Positions 1 to 10,891 of a stretch of 64,000 nucleotides of DNA are shown piece after piece. This stretch comes from Favolaschia claudopus (lineage: Eukaryota; Basidiomycota; Agaricomycetes; Agaricales; Mycenaceae). Below the pieces are notes generated by a model, which was given only the letters and a program-made list of their open reading frames with translations, searched no databases and was not told the origin of the DNA. A program made the translations under genes and the position numbers. Where the stretch lies: assembly GCA_037176885.1 (NCBI GenBank), contig JAWWNJ010000088.1, forward strand, positions 434,001 to 498,000. The letters run 5' to 3'. Numbering within the stretch: the stretch's first letter is position 1; every line of letters starts with the position of its first letter.

Positions 1-2239
1 CCCCGTCTTCGCTGTGACGGCTTTGGAGCTTCGTCTTCATCGTCACTCGCGGCCTACGAACCATAAGAACGAAACAACGTATGGAGGTGTCGAGACGTAC
101 CGTATCATTACGAGCCGCTTTCTTGGCCTCGGGCTTGCTTCCCGAAGGCTTCTTAGGCGGGGCAGCAGGGCCTTCATCATCGCTCGCGGCCTACATACCA
201 TGAGAACAAAACGATCCCGAGAGAGGCGCTAACACGTACCTTATCATCCGAAGCCGCTTTCTTGGCTTTGGACTTGCTTCTCGAAGGCTTCTTGGGCGGA
301 GGAGCAGCATCCTCATCGTCGCTTGCGGCCTACAAACCATGAGAATGGAACGATGCTGGGACAGGCGCTAACACGTACCTTATCATTCGAAGCCGCTTTC
401 TTGCCCTTAGTCTTGCTTGCAGATGGTTTCTTGGGCGGAGCAGCGGAGCCTTCATCGTCGCTTGTGGTCTACAAACCATGAGAACAGAACGATCCCGAGA
501 GAGGCGCTAACACGTACCTTATCATCCGAAGCCGCTTTCTTGGCTTTGGACTTGCTTTTCGAAGGCTTCTTGGGCGGAGGAGCAGCATCCTCATCGTCGC
601 TTGCGGCCTACAAACCATGAGAATGGAACGATGCTGGGACAGGCGCCAACACGTACCTTATCATCCGAAGCCGCTTTCTTGGCCTTGGGCTTGCTTCCCG
701 AAGGCGTCTTAGGCGGGGGAGCAGGGCCTTCATCATCGCTCGCGGCCTACAAACCATGAGAACGAAACGATGCTGGGACAGGCGCTAACACGTACCTTAT
801 CATCCGATGCCGCTTTCTTGGCTTTGGACTTGCTTCTCGAAGGCTTCTTGGGCGGGGGAGCAGGGCCCTCGTCGTCGTCGCTCAAAGACTGGCTCACATG
901 TGAGCTACGAAACTCCAAACAGAAATCAATACGCACCTGCGCGCCATCGGAATTTCCTTCGTTCTTGAACACGAACGGCTCCTTGAGACCTTTGAAGAAA
1001 GTCGCTAATTCCAAGATTTGAACGGGGTTGAGCGTGCCGATGTCTTTGATAGAATCGGGGACGGGGAATCGGGCCTTGTCGATGTGGGAAACGGCCACTT
1101 CAGCATCGAATGGACCGTCGTCGGGACGAGAGTGCGCTGTCATCTCGGTGAGTATACGTCGTTACAATAACAGCAGGAAGCTTACCCCATACCCTCACCA
1201 GGTATCGCTTCAGCAGCTGCTGGACCGCGCTTAGTGAAGTGGCAAGGGGGTCGACGGGGGGGAAAATGGGGGTGCCATTGGCGTCAACGCTGATCTCGGT
1301 GTCCTCTGCACCGGAGCGGATCACTAGAGCAAGGGTCAGAACGGCAGATGTGCATGCACAATGCAGCAAACTTACACGGTAGCTCCTCGCGAGCGTAGTT
1401 AACAAATCCATCGAAAAGCCGCTGATACCCCTCGCTGTCGCCGAACAGTCGTCCGCCGGGGCGGTGGTGTCCAGAAGCGCTGTCGAGGCTTCAGCTCAGG
1501 TAGCTTGGATATTCAGTAGATATTGCGTACCTGCTCAGGTGCAGATTCGTGCCGTCGCCGTCGAGATACGCGTAGAAGAGGGTGGCCACCGCTGGGCCCA
1601 TTGCGCCACTCGCCAGAAAATTTTGAAGCTCCAATGGAATGCATTGGTCGAAAACTATCTGAGTTGTCGGCGTGTGGTTCTGGAGCTTTGCGGCTTCGTC
1701 CTCCAAGGCTTCCTGTGCCTCTTCGTCCAGGGCATTCCACAGCTGCTTTCTAGCCGTTTGGAAATGCCCAATGTCTTGTGGCTTGCCAGCCTCTTTAGCA
1801 AGCACTTCGGCGCGTGCCTTGACCTCGTTGCGGCGCTGGGCGGCGAACAGCCTCTTCCCAGTGACGGTAGCTTGTCCCAGGAATTCGGCTTTGCCGCCGC
1901 GTTTTCGAACCAAGGCCTTGGGGCGTACGCCACTCTGTTTAGAGATCTTCTGCGTCTTGTAATTTTCGAACTTTTTCACGATGCGCTGGGGACAAGGTCA
2001 GACGTACGCGGCTACTCTCTGGGCATCAGACTTGCCTTAAGCCATCCATCGCGACTCGTACCCTCGTCGAGCTGGGTGGCATCGAAGAGGTCGGTGTCCA
2101 TGAGCGCCCGTGCAGTCTTGGTTTTCCAGGTGTTCTCGTCCTCGCCGGCCTCCACGACGCACCTCCAAGCATCGAAGTGCGAGGCGATGGCGGCGTCTTG
2201 TTCCACGCTGAAGAGGGATTTCGTATTCTTGTTTGCCAT
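1..2239 (-). CDS. Unknown nuclear-type protein with a tandem-exon lysine-rich tail (3' end outside window)
   Basis: Not assigned to a named family. Reading from ATG 2239, a coherent model is 2239-2036, 1985-1531, 1488-1376, 1323-1199, 1143-796, then 90-base exons at 746-657, 607-518, 468-379, 329-240 and 190-101, and a last partial exon from 53 leftwards. Phases agree at every junction. The first intron (1986-2035) appears to use a GC-AG donor (AAG then GCAAGT), because the GT alternative breaks the frame. The first part has an acidic/aromatic N-terminus, then a basic stretch near FENYKTQKISK and a charged Ala/Glu-rich region. The C-terminal part repeats a 30-residue Lys/Pro/Ser module flanked by acidic SDDE, which looks like a disordered nuclear tail. 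An in-frame ATG 39 bases upstream (2278) could be the true start. The family resembles lineage-expanded Agaricomycete hypothetical proteins; no function is inferred. Confidence 0.75.
54..795 (-). repeat. Tandem exon-plus-intron array, 139-bp period
   Basis: Splice-donor sequences (acacgtac on the plus strand) end at 100, 239, 378, 517, 656 and 795, exactly 139 bases apart. Each unit is a 90-base phase-0 exon plus a 49-base intron ending in TTTGTAG; the leftmost intron is 47 bases. Exons encode variants of a 30-residue block starting AASDDE, with a central PPKKPS and ending AASDDK. The leftmost copies are the most diverged. Because every exon is 90 bases and phase 0, gain, loss or skipping of a unit keeps the frame. 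Confidence 0.93.
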
Positions 2240-3130
2240 GAGCGGTAGAGAAGAGTTGTGTTTGTGGCTATTATTCAATCCAATTGAGACGCTTGAGTAG
2301 ATAATGGTGCCGCTTTGACAATACCAAATTTGGAAGAATTGGCTTGAATGGTTGCGTAAGAGGCGATATACGAAAACGATATGTACGGAGAAATAAACCG
2401 AGTGCGAAGATGCAAATGAACAAAAAAAGGAAGCATATGGGTGTGGTATTGGCTATTTAACTAAGAAAATGTCCGTTTGACTACAGCGGCCGTTCGACTA
2501 CGAAATTGACCATTTGACTACGAAAGTGCGTTATGAGTCAAGAGGTTGCGTGCGTGGCAGGGAAGCTATCTATGAAAACGCAAGGTAGCGCGTATAGGTG
2601 AGCTGCTGCTGACTGGCTGAACGGCGTACAAACTCACCTATGGTATACAAGGGCGCAAGTACGGAGTAGATTCGCAACGTAGAGCTGACATCAAGTCAAG
2701 CTCGGCTGTCCGACAGGCACGAAAACCCCACAGAAGCGACATAAAGTCAGCCTTGGGGGGAATGCCGACCATCCCTGGACAGACTCCGTTAGTAACAAAC
2801 GACGCAGCCATAGATTCTTCCTTACCTAGGATCGAAGCCGAGCGTTGCTCTGAACGAGCTGCAGCGCCGCCGTCGCGAGCGCTCAGCCTCGTCGATGACC
2901 GGCGGAGGAGAAGAGAGGTGTCACATCCGTCACACATCTCTTCGAGCTCTAACCTCAACAGGCCCAAACAATTCCCAAAATGGCGGATTCAAATCGATTT
3001 TCTTTCATTCTCAAGCAACTTGGAGAGAAAAAAAGAGCTTCATTCAGTGACATAGTTGTACAATATAGGTGTGTCCATGTAAGAGAGAAATACTACGAGA
3101 AATCGGAAAGAAATTGTGTCTACTATTATT
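2240..3130. other. Intergenic, upstream region of the tandem-exon gene
   Basis: No convincing gene. It holds three close copies of a GTTTGACTAC-like decamer between about 2470 and 2530, and two copies of the regional palindrome (GACATCAAGTC at 2687-2697 and GACATAAAGTC at 2748-2758). A 109-codon open frame at 2638-2967 (minus) has no splice or protein support. Confidence 0.6.
2470..2486 (+). promoter_or_regulatory. 17-bp motif shared with the KDZ upstream region
   Basis: TGTCCGTTTGACTACAG is followed by two related GTTCGACTAC/ATTTGACTAC copies. The same 17 bases occur in reverse complement at 16868-16884, upstream of the transposase gene. The function is unknown; a shared promoter element or a dispersed repeat remnant are both possible. 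Confidence 0.5.
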
Positions 3131-4545
3131 TCAGTTAAGAACTATCACCTCCGGATCGCTCCATTCGTCCGAGTTGATCATGAAAGGTAGGTTGTGAGCG
3201 TTGCCATGAACCTGAAGTCTCTGCTTCTTCGTAAGACGAGCGTCAGCGTCGTCGGAAGCTGGGGCGGGGGCAGCCTTCCTCTTCGATGGACCCCGGCCGG
3301 TGGCGTCTGCAGACGGGCTGTCTGCACGAACGAGCGCGCCGTGAGAAGGGCCTGCCATCCCCTCCTGATCCTGCTCGTTGTCCTCCGCACCCGCCGCCTC
3401 CGAGACAAATTCTGCCGAGTCGCGCGCACGACTCTCCCAGGCAGACAATACTGCCGAGCCGAGAGACTTGAGGGTTCTGTTGCGCAGAACCAGGTACTTC
3501 CCTCGACCTGCGAGATCGATTCCGGAGACTTTGTCGGAGTAGTTGTCGTCAATGGGGGAGTAAAGAAGGAAGGATTGGTCGGCATGAGGAAAGTCGTAGT
3601 CGTAGATGCTCCAGCTGGTGGGATCCGGGACATAGCACTTCATGAGATACGGTGCAGTGTTGGCTTTGAAGTCGGCCACCACAGTTACGACGCAACCTAG
3701 ACAAATCAGATTCAGAATCAGAGCACATTGACGACATGAAACTCACCGTTTGAAGGAGTTACGAGAGCGAGAGTCTCGTCTTCGGGAGCCAACACTTGAC
3801 AAAAAATGAGGGAGACGCGAGCGTTGTAAATGCTGAACTCACCAGCATTTCCTGCGATGTCGGTTATGCCTTCGATATCGGAGACGTCCGACATGATGAC
3901 GGGGTCTTTTCGTTTCTGAATAGGCACTGAGGAGACGTCAGGAAAGGTTTACTGACGCGTCATGGACACACCACGTACCATCCAATACTGCCGGAGCGTC
4001 GGGAAGGCTTTGAGCATTGAGGTATTCCATCGTACGATCCAGCTGAGCCAGCCCATCAGCTAGTATTGCATGTTAACGATTGTGTGAATGGAATATTGTA
4101 AAAACATACCCATGCGCTCCGCCGCGTTCGGGGGAAGTGCCGCACATTCCCCTCCACCCTCTCCCCACCACAGCTGATGCAGGGTAGCCATGGCAAGCTC
4201 GTATTCGCGGAGGGCGTTACTAGCTTTGTAGAGCGCATTGGAGCGAGGGATGTAGTCGTTTAGCATACGGCGGCGTTCGTGGACCTTGGCGGGGGGAGCC
4301 TTCTTCCCCCACTGAGTAGCGCATCTTGGTGGAGCATTCTGCGAAGCGGGTTCCAGATTTCCCCCACACGTCAGCTTCCAGCAAGACAGACGCTCTGGGT
4401 CGACCTCGCCCATATCGAGTTGGAAACCATGATTGTAGGTTGACGGGCACGGAGTGAGATCGAAGTCGTCCAGTTTGGGGGGCTTGATACATTCCCGCAG
4501 GAGAGCCTCAGCTTCGGAAGCAGGGTTGTGGAAAAAAACTGGCAT
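3131..4545 (-). CDS. Unknown protein with basic NLS-like segments and a SIM-like C-terminus
   Basis: Six exons are inferred. The first runs from ATG 4545 to 4110. Others lie near 4059-3979, 3926-3843 and 3794-3748, followed by a final exon of about 3.70-3.13 kb ending at TGA 3131-3133. Introns are about 45-53 bases and phases agree (the fourth exon is uncertain by a base or so). The first exon encodes a charged region including PKLDDFDLTPCPSTYNHGF. The last exon has a globular start (VADFKANTAPYLMKCYVPDP), then a low-complexity acidic/Ser region, two basic clusters (PSKRKAAP, LTKKQRLQ) and the tail SDPEVIVLN, where VIVL next to acidic residues resembles a SUMO-interaction motif. A nuclear location is inferred; no family is recognised. 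Confidence 0.65.
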
Positions 4546-5424
4546 GTTGAGTAGTAGGGTGAGTGAAGGGCGAAGAATCCGTCGCTTTTAAGGACTCACC
4601 GAGTACGGTCAAAGCAAACTCACGAAGTACGGTCAAAGCAGGTCATCCAAAGCGGATGTCCGTATCGGGCAGTCATAACAGAGCCGTGGCCCAGGCGCTG
4701 GTAATCCCCAGTTCAGTCACAATAGTAAGCAGCTCGATGAGAGACTCATACCGCGAGTATCCAGAGAATGGTAAATCGGTACCAGAATAATCGATTCAAA
4801 GCCCAGTCAAAGTTTCACCGGGACGGAGAGATGAGGGGTGACGACTTCAAGTCAGTCTAAGTGCATAAGGCGTCAGACGACTTCAAGTCAGTCTGAATGC
4901 GCCGGGCGGGACGGTGCGAATCGAGAGCGGGATGGTGGAGGTGGATGCAAAGCGTCAGCTGTCCCGTTTAGGCAAGAACGTGACTGTCACATTTGTCACT
5001 CTCTTTGCGAAAACCTCCAAGTCCTTCTCCCTTGCTAGTGCCTGACTGGAAGTCGGTACTACTGCGCGCTGGCTGACTCTAGGTTGTCCTCTGAATACTC
5101 GCCTCCGACTCTACCCCCCGCCCCGGTGGATTCTCTGACGCAATACCCTCTTGGCACTCTCTTTGCGAAAACTCTCAAGTCCCGCTCCCTTGGTAGTGCC
5201 TGACTGGAAGTCGGTACTACTGCGCGCTGGCTGACTGAAGGTCACCCTCTGAACATTTGTGAGTACCTTACTATCCACTCCTGGCCCCCGCTGAACCCTC
5301 TAATACAGCAGTTTACGCCAGTTCTGCCAAGTCCACATTCTCGTATGAAATTTTCACATTTTGGACGCGCCCGGCTCCTGATTCGACTACACTAGGCTAA
5401 ATTACGCCCCTCCATAACGACAAC
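4546..5424. other. Intergenic with a 158-bp tandem duplication and palindrome copies
   Basis: A block beginning CACTCTCTTTGCGAAAAC at 4997 recurs at 5155, giving a 158-bp tandem repeat (about 4997-5250). Each copy carries GACTGGAAGTCGGTACTACTG. The palindrome GACTTCAAGTC lies at 4843-4853 and 4879-4889, and GACTGGAAGTC at 5044-5054 and 5202-5212. A short repeat of AGTACGGTCAAAGCA lies near 4600-4645. No gene seen. Confidence 0.6.
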
Positions 5425-5619
5425 ATGACCCCTGCAAGAACACCTGCAACCTACATCGTACGACATGATTATACTCTCATCAAGGTGAGCAAAGTGCATC
5501 GCACGATTCGCATAGCTGAAAAAAAACGCTCGCTCAAATGATACCAATAGAATGTGGATTACTTACCCTGGAGGCAGCGGAGGCAGCGCGGCTCTCTCCC
5601 CGGTCTGCAGGCTCACTGA
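5425..5619 (+). CDS. Possible two-exon microgene, 43 residues
   Basis: ATG 5425 opens a 60-base exon ending CATCAAG, a GTGAGC donor at 5485 and an AATAG acceptor ending at 5550. The second exon continues in phase to TGA 5617-5619, giving a peptide rich in Arg and Gln (WRQRRQRG). The splice sites are good but the product is tiny and has no recognisable domain. It may be a longer gene with a different 3' end, or a chance model. Confidence 0.25.
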
Positions 5620-6761
5620 TATCATACGGGTCGGATATCGCCAGAGAGGTTTGTAGAGAGGTTTGTACAGCACGACGTCGCGACCTATACTAATCAGCTT
5701 CTGTGCAGGAAGGCCGGTAAATCTGCTCACATGTATTTGGGGGCATTTTGAGCAATCGATGGACGCATGAACTGCGTTCTAACCGTCTTAAATGTGTCGC
5801 GAAAGATGTCGATCGCCAAAACAATAAGGATTTGATCTCGGTGGTAAGTTCGGATTCGGATGCGCGGATCCGCCGATCGTTTGCTCATCATGCGCATAGC
5901 GGCGTTACCGCCAGGCATTCTTATTTCTCGCCCTCCACGTAGCTAATACACCACCGCACTTTTGTCGCATCGTTTGCGGAGTTGCCAATTATTATCACTT
6001 GTTTCGTCTAATTTTTTGTTATTGTTCCCTTCCAAGTGTCAGTTCTGTACCACCTTCATCCACGCCGGAAGCATCAGCAGATTCGGAGCGCAACGACGAA
6101 CTTTGTGTCCGAAATCGCTGGCAACGCCTTATGCCGGGCCGACCGGACATCAAAAAACGAAATGCGAAAAAAAACAAAATCGGCCCTGAAAACAAACAAG
6201 CACGCGGCCGCAAACATACTCGACTATGCAAACAATGTCACGATTTTTACTACCCCATCGTCCACTGTCAATATTATCTCTGGCGCTCGAATCTTCGTCC
6301 AATCGACTCTAGATCAACCAAACAAAGTCAAACATCCACAACTCTCTCTTTATTCTGCTCGCTGCGATCGATTCGGGCGAATTTCGCTCGCTATCTGGGT
6401 GCTAAACGACTCATCTGGCGCTGCGTTCCCTCACAAAAATATCACTTGCTACTGTGCTATCGGAATCAAATACAGCCAAACACCCACTTACTCTCTCTTC
6501 TTCCTCTTCACTCAGACCGCCTCCGACGGATTTCGGACGCTCTGGGCGTGGTAAACGACTCGTTCGGCGGCTTTTTCACTCATAAAACCACAACTTGCCA
6601 TTGTGGAATTGGATTCAAATACAGCCAAACACATCTTACTTCCTCTGCTTTTCTCTCCACTGCAATCGCTTCCGACGCGATTCTAACGCTTTCGGCGCCC
6701 GACGAGACTCACACGGCTTCGTTTTCTCTCCAAAAATCGCACCTTGCTTTTGTGGAATCGT
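5620..6761. repeat. Non-coding upstream region with diverged ~149-bp repeats
   Basis: CAAATACAGCCAAACAC occurs at 6467 and 6616 (149 bases apart), embedded in longer diverged copies that share cACTCATCTGGCG / CTCGTTCGGCGG and 'tgGAATCgtatg'-like ends. A third, more diverged copy runs into the start of the next gene at about 6750. Open frames here (up to 260 codons) are not supported by conserved protein features. Confidence 0.5.
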
Positions 6762-7376
6762 ATGCCTCGTCTCCAGGCTAAATCGAATCCCGGTCGCAGT
6801 CCTCAAGAAAAACGTGCCTTGGCGAAGCTGTAGGGGTTTTCTTCGTTTTGTTACTTGTTTATCTGACCTTTCTAGCCGTAAACTCGCCCCCGATGAGCAA
6901 AAACGCGCTCTGATCGCGTTTTCTCTCCGGGGGCGCCCTTACTTACGCGAAGGAAACGGCATCGTATATCTCAACAGCACAATTTCGCTGGACCACCCGA
7001 AACGCGTGATTTGGAAAGTCGGCGAGACTCGCGACCTCGTTCGCCGGCGAGAAGAGTACCGCCGTTGCGACGTTTCTCACCCCCACACTTGGTTTTTCGG
7101 ATTTCACGTCCAACGTCGATTGCTTGCGGGTGAGTTTTCAATTCGTCGGTCTTTGAATTCAATTATTCATATTTTTGACCCATAGAACGGGTCATTCAGC
7201 TTTCTTTCTTATCCGGATCAAACGGAGGCAAGCGCGTCCACTTTCGACGCAAATGTACCTGCGGCCACCGTCACCGGGAGTATGTCTGGTTCGCAACGCC
7301 GAAATCTTTGAGCGACATCGTGACGATTATTTTTGATTCTCTCGCATTCATCGGTGAGACCCAAATTTCGGTGTAA
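6762..7376 (+). CDS. GIY-YIG / T5orf172 (Mug113-type) domain protein
   Basis: Exon 1 starts at ATG 6762 (MPRLQAKSNPG) and an intron with donor GTAGGGG and acceptor TTTCTAG follows. Exon 2 carries GNGIVYLN, then VIWKVGETRDLVRRREEY, matching the K-x-G-x-T-x(2-4)-R(R) core of T5orf172/Mug113 nuclease-like domains. A second intron (donor GTGAGTTTT, acceptor CCATAG) joins LLA to ERVIQLSF and the CTCGHRHREYVWF segment, the usual A-E-R and H-(R)E-(x)-F landmarks of this family. The frame ends at TAA 7374-7376; splicing out a possible last intron would extend it to about 7.49 kb. The superfamily are DNA endonucleases in prokaryotes and phages. In fungi the role is unknown, so catalysis here is only inferred. 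Confidence 0.7.
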
Positions 7377-7801
7377 GTTTCGCTCGACCTCGTGTTACTT
7401 ATTTTCTGACCATATTTACAGGGAAGTGCTGTGAAATAGCGACCAAAAATCTTGTATATAATATTTTGAATACGGCGATCGTGTAGTTTACACAGTATAT
7501 AGTCCGGTGCAGTTACAGTATACTTCCGTACATACAGTAGCTAATTTTTCGACGGGGGCGTCTTACAATGTGAGTCTTTAAAGGCTATCATTTTTTCTTA
7601 CGCTGATCTATCTCCCGCAGAGGCAATGTCATCGGAACCATCGAGTTCCAATCGTGCGGTACTGCCTCCCATATATAATCTTGACGCTGATCCTTTCTTC
7701 TTAGTCACGAAAAATTGAGGCGGTTTTCACCGCTGCAACATATACAGACATCAAAAGGTTTTCATACTATTGCGATTTAATTCTAAGTAGCTAACGACCA
7801 T
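7377..7801. other. Intergenic, convergent 3' ends
   Basis: AT-rich sequence between two convergent genes. No gene seen. Confidence 0.5.
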
Positions 7802-8583
7802 TTACAGAACCTCGCAATCGGAATCATCCTCGTACACAACCTCCTCCTTCTCGGACTCGGAATCGCAGAGGTCAATGACCTCAGAATCCCCGCGCCGCTC
7901 CTCAGGCGCGCTGGTCTTGGTGAGTCTCGGCAGTTTCTGGTACTCACGATCGTCATGCTCCAACTCAGCCGCTCCCTTCTTCAGCAGATCCGAGGTGAAG
8001 TCTCCATATTTGCGCTTGAACTTCGTCGGGGATGACCCTTCGTCGGAAAAGGTGCGTTTCTTGGCCTTTGATGTACCTGCGATTGGCTTGTTGGAGCGAG
8101 CAGGCGCCTTCGAAGAGCCAGCAACGGGCTGCGGCTCTGCCGAGTAGTCAGCACGGTTAATGTTGGTGAGTGGGATTAACAAACGCACTGGGTTTAATCT
8201 TGACAACCGTCCGAGCAGCCGCCTTCGAAGAGCCGGCAACGGGCTGCGGCTCTGCTGAATGGTTAGCACGGTCAATGCTGGTGAGTAGAGTCAACAAACG
8301 CACCAGGTTTAGCTTTGACAGCCGTTTTCTTGGGCGTGCGCATACGCCCTCCCGGGTGGAAAGCGTAGAGGGGGACGTGGGCAGCCTCGATCGCATTCTT
8401 ATCAGCAACAGCTGGTTGCTTGTGAGTTTTATATCTACCCAAACGAACTATTTACTCACTGAGTGGCGTGTTCTTTATCTCGCCGTCAGGGTAGGCGGTC
8501 GTGTATGCGTGAATCACGCCCATGAGAACATTCTTCAGGGTAGAAGCAGGCAGTTTGGTGAGGTCGGTGGCACGGGAAGTCAT
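7802..8583 (-). CDS. Unknown nuclear-type protein with duplicated exon and SUMO-interaction-like tail
   Basis: The model starts at ATG 8583 (MTSRATDLTKLPAS). Exon 1 ends at 8460 (donor GTGAGT), followed by an exon encoding TVADKNAIEAAHVPLYAFHPGGRMRT and a basic PKKTAVKAK segment. Two related copies of an exon encoding SAEPQPVAGSSKA come next, then a long last exon to TAA at 7802. The tail has KKRTFSDEG, TKFKRKYG and GDSEVIDLCDSESEKEE; VIDL beside acidic/Ser residues is a classic SUMO-interaction pattern. In the second duplicated intron the expected acceptor CCAG reads CCAA, so splicing must use a downstream AG, and an alternative in-phase donor exists. Nuclear binding to SUMOylated partners is inferred; no family is recognised. 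Confidence 0.6.
8095..8335 (-). repeat. 115-bp exon/intron duplication inside the preceding gene
   Basis: GCAACGGGCTGCGGCTCTGC starts at 8121 and again at 8236, 115 bases apart. The flanking intron sequence (AACAAACGCAC) and exon end (TTTAGCTTTGACAGCCG / TTTAATCTTGACAACCG) are repeated too. The right end contains a partial third copy of the intron/exon edge. Confidence 0.75.
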
Positions 8584-9014
8584 GTTTCTGTGTTTCTTGC
8601 CGCTGCTTTCACCCGATTTATATAGGTTTGCACGCGTCAAAGCGTGCCACTGTTGGTACAAGCGTATTTGGTTTGTCCAAGCGTATTTGGTCCGATTTTA
8701 CTTATCGGCGATCATTACATAGGTTCTCGTAGATAGTTATGAATGGAATATATTTTTGTTCTCAAACTTGTCGCCCCCCGTTCAATACTGTCGCCCCCTC
8801 GACACTGAAACCTCCTGCACAACGAACGGATCGCAAGGTTTGACAGATTCTGTCAATCACGGTCAATCGGGCCGAGTGTCCGATTATTTTCGATCTTGTT
8901 CGCCTTTTTGTTCTTCAAACAAAAGACGGTCTGGTATGGTTTTTGGGTTTTAAAAAGCTTGTCAGTTTCTCCCTCCCCAAGGGTTATTAATAATTTCTCG
9001 CTGCGCCTCCGCTC

Positions 9015-9429
9015 ATGTTGAATTTTGACACCATCGAGAGAGCCCCAGCGATCCAGTACCGAAGAGTCCTCCGCATCATGATGATGGGTAAGCCGTGTTT
9101 CTTGTGCAGTAATGAATACTTGCTTAAGGTGTATATGGTGTGTACAGACATCGAGGATAAACTAAAGAAGAACGAACAGGAACGAGGTATGTAATCTTAA
9201 CTCATGTTGCCTTCACCTCGTTCATCTCAAAGACTGTGTAGTTAGACTCGAGGAGAAACGAGCCGCTCGTCAACACCAATTGGACTGTTTGAGAGAACGC
9301 ATCGACTCGTTAACCCCAGGTCTGCTACTCGTTTCTATCTAAGCAAACTCTGACAAAGCCTGTTTACCAGCTGAACCCAACCCCTGCCGGGCGGTCGTAA
9401 AATATACCCCGTTATTTCGCTCTTTGTAA
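9015..9429 (+). CDS. Four-exon coiled-coil microprotein (~90 aa)
   Basis: Exons 9015-9087, 9148-9186, 9242-9319 and 9371-9429 join in phase across introns of 60, 55 and 51 bases with donors GTAAGC, GTATGT and GTCTGC and acceptors ACAG, GTAG and CCAG. The start MLNFDTIERAPAIQYRRVL is followed by a strongly charged helix-like region rich in Glu, Lys, Arg and Gln with leucines at heptad-like spacing (DIEDKLKKNEQERVRLEEK; LDCLRERIDSL), so a short coiled coil is likely. TAA lies at 9427-9429. No family is recognised. The clean splice phases support a real gene despite its small size. Confidence 0.55.
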
Positions 9430-9849
9430 TAAGATTTATGGAATGTTGCCTCAATCTAGTGGCCGCTTTATCTATTGACATGCTTCCGAGTGAGCGTTGA
9501 CGGATTTGGGGCGCGTTTGATGTATCACGTGTGCGTGTTTGATGTTTGGACTCGATTCCCGATCAGTCGGACCTCTCTTGTGGCTTGACTTGATGTCGCC
9601 CATGCTATCCTCATTCTCTCCGCAACTGGGCTGACTCGATGTCGCCTGGATGTCTCTTCTGAACTTCGTTGATCGTACGGCCAACAAGAACAATAACCAG
9701 CGCCACAACTGACTCCGAATCTCTGCGATCACCTGGCGAGAACAATAAGAGGACGATCGCATCCTCGCTTGACTTGAGGTCGGCGGTTTCAGCTGATAGA
9801 AAGACCCGCGGTCTCAACCTCGTCCGGACCCTCATCGCGAAACACCATG
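9430..9849. other. Intergenic with three copies of the regional palindrome
   Basis: GACTTGATGTC at 9587-9597, GACTCGATGTC at 9633-9643 and GACTTGAGGTC at 9771-9781. Part of the right end may be an upstream exon of the next gene. Confidence 0.5.
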
Positions 9850-10891
9850 TTCCCGACTGCAGAATGGTATGCGCAAAGACTTGGTGCATACCTTGTTTCT
9901 TTCTCTCTCCCCCGTTCTCATCGCGTGTTTAGAGCTGATATCGGATTGCCGCCGGGCTCTGCAATGCAAGCAGCAACGCCCTTCAGGATCTCCCGAACTG
10001 TACACGATTGCTCGCGAAGCTTTGCTTTCCTTGGAATCGACCTGGAACGTTTCGACTGCAGGGTACATTCTCAGAATAAATTCTGTTTCTCGTCTCGCTG
10101 ACTGACCGATTGTTTTCTCAGGCTTGCTTTTCCGGATATCTGTAGTAAACTTTCGAATCGTCACGGACATCTTGGCCGTCTCCTGCGAGACAAACCGCTG
10201 ACCTTTGGTGGTACGTAAGTTTTTGGCTACTCGTCCGCTAGATTTCTAACATTCCAACCGACAGCTCTCAATGAAATGCGCATAGCCATTCTTGACATAG
10301 GATTTTCGGCTTTGGTTTCAGCCCAACACGCGCATAGTTTGGTTACCCGGAGCGCGCGCGGCGTCATTTGGGTAGATCGACGCTTAGCACGCCGCAATGA
10401 TCATCTGCAGCAATACCGAGATTCCAGAATTGCCATGCTTGCTCTAGATACGATATTCGGCGGTAATCTTGTTTCGAGTTCAACGACCTTAGCTCACTCT
10501 ATCTTCCAGCATATCAAGATTCGGCTGACTTCGAGAACGAGATAGGGGATGAGAAAGATCCCGATCCCGCTGGATCTGTCGAGAGCACTTGCCGTGAAGT
10601 CATATATGCGGATTCTCGACTTTCATGTGAGTGCACAACTTCACGCTTGTCGTCGGCTCACCATTTCTCAGTCTCGCGCTGTGATGGCTACGCCTGCGAG
10701 ACATATTGGGCGAATCTTGGCCCGATGTTTCCTAGCATCCCGCAGATGGGCGCTGGGAAACGTCATGACCCGCTTGCCGATACATATCACGGTGAGCTAC
10801 AGCTGAATTGTTCTGCTCTTTATGCAAACTCGTAGCATTCCCAGAATTAAACGCGCTTAAAGTACTTAGGGCAGTGCAGTTGTTGAGACTC
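9850..10891 (+). CDS. Unknown multi-exon protein, 5' end unresolved
   Basis: From about 9920 a consistent frame reads ELISDCRRALQCKQQRPSG, with an intron near 10060-10120. It continues LAFPDICSKLSNRHGHLGRLL, an intron near 10210-10263, then ALNEMRIAILDIGFSALVS and VIWVDRRLARRNDHLQQYR, and an intron near 10463-10510. A long exon has an acidic part (ENEIGDEKDPDP) and a Cys/Tyr-rich part (CDGYACETYWANLGPMFP). It ends either by read-through to TAG at about 10835 or, after one more intron, at TGA near 10891 (AFPELNALKVLRAVQLL). Phases agree across these introns. The exon before 9.9 kb and the start codon could not be fixed: each ATG tried gives a stop at the junction. No family is recognised. Confidence 0.5.

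Noticed and set aside
1464..2300. 278-codon plus-strand open frame
   Set aside because: It is the antisense shadow of the tandem-exon gene, whose splice phases fit.
2638..2967. 109-codon minus-strand open frame as a gene
   Set aside because: No domain, no splice context, and it spans the palindrome-bearing upstream region.
5999..6781. 260-codon plus-strand open frame
   Set aside because: It follows the diverged 149-bp DNA repeats and has no conserved protein feature; the supported gene starts at 6762 in another frame.
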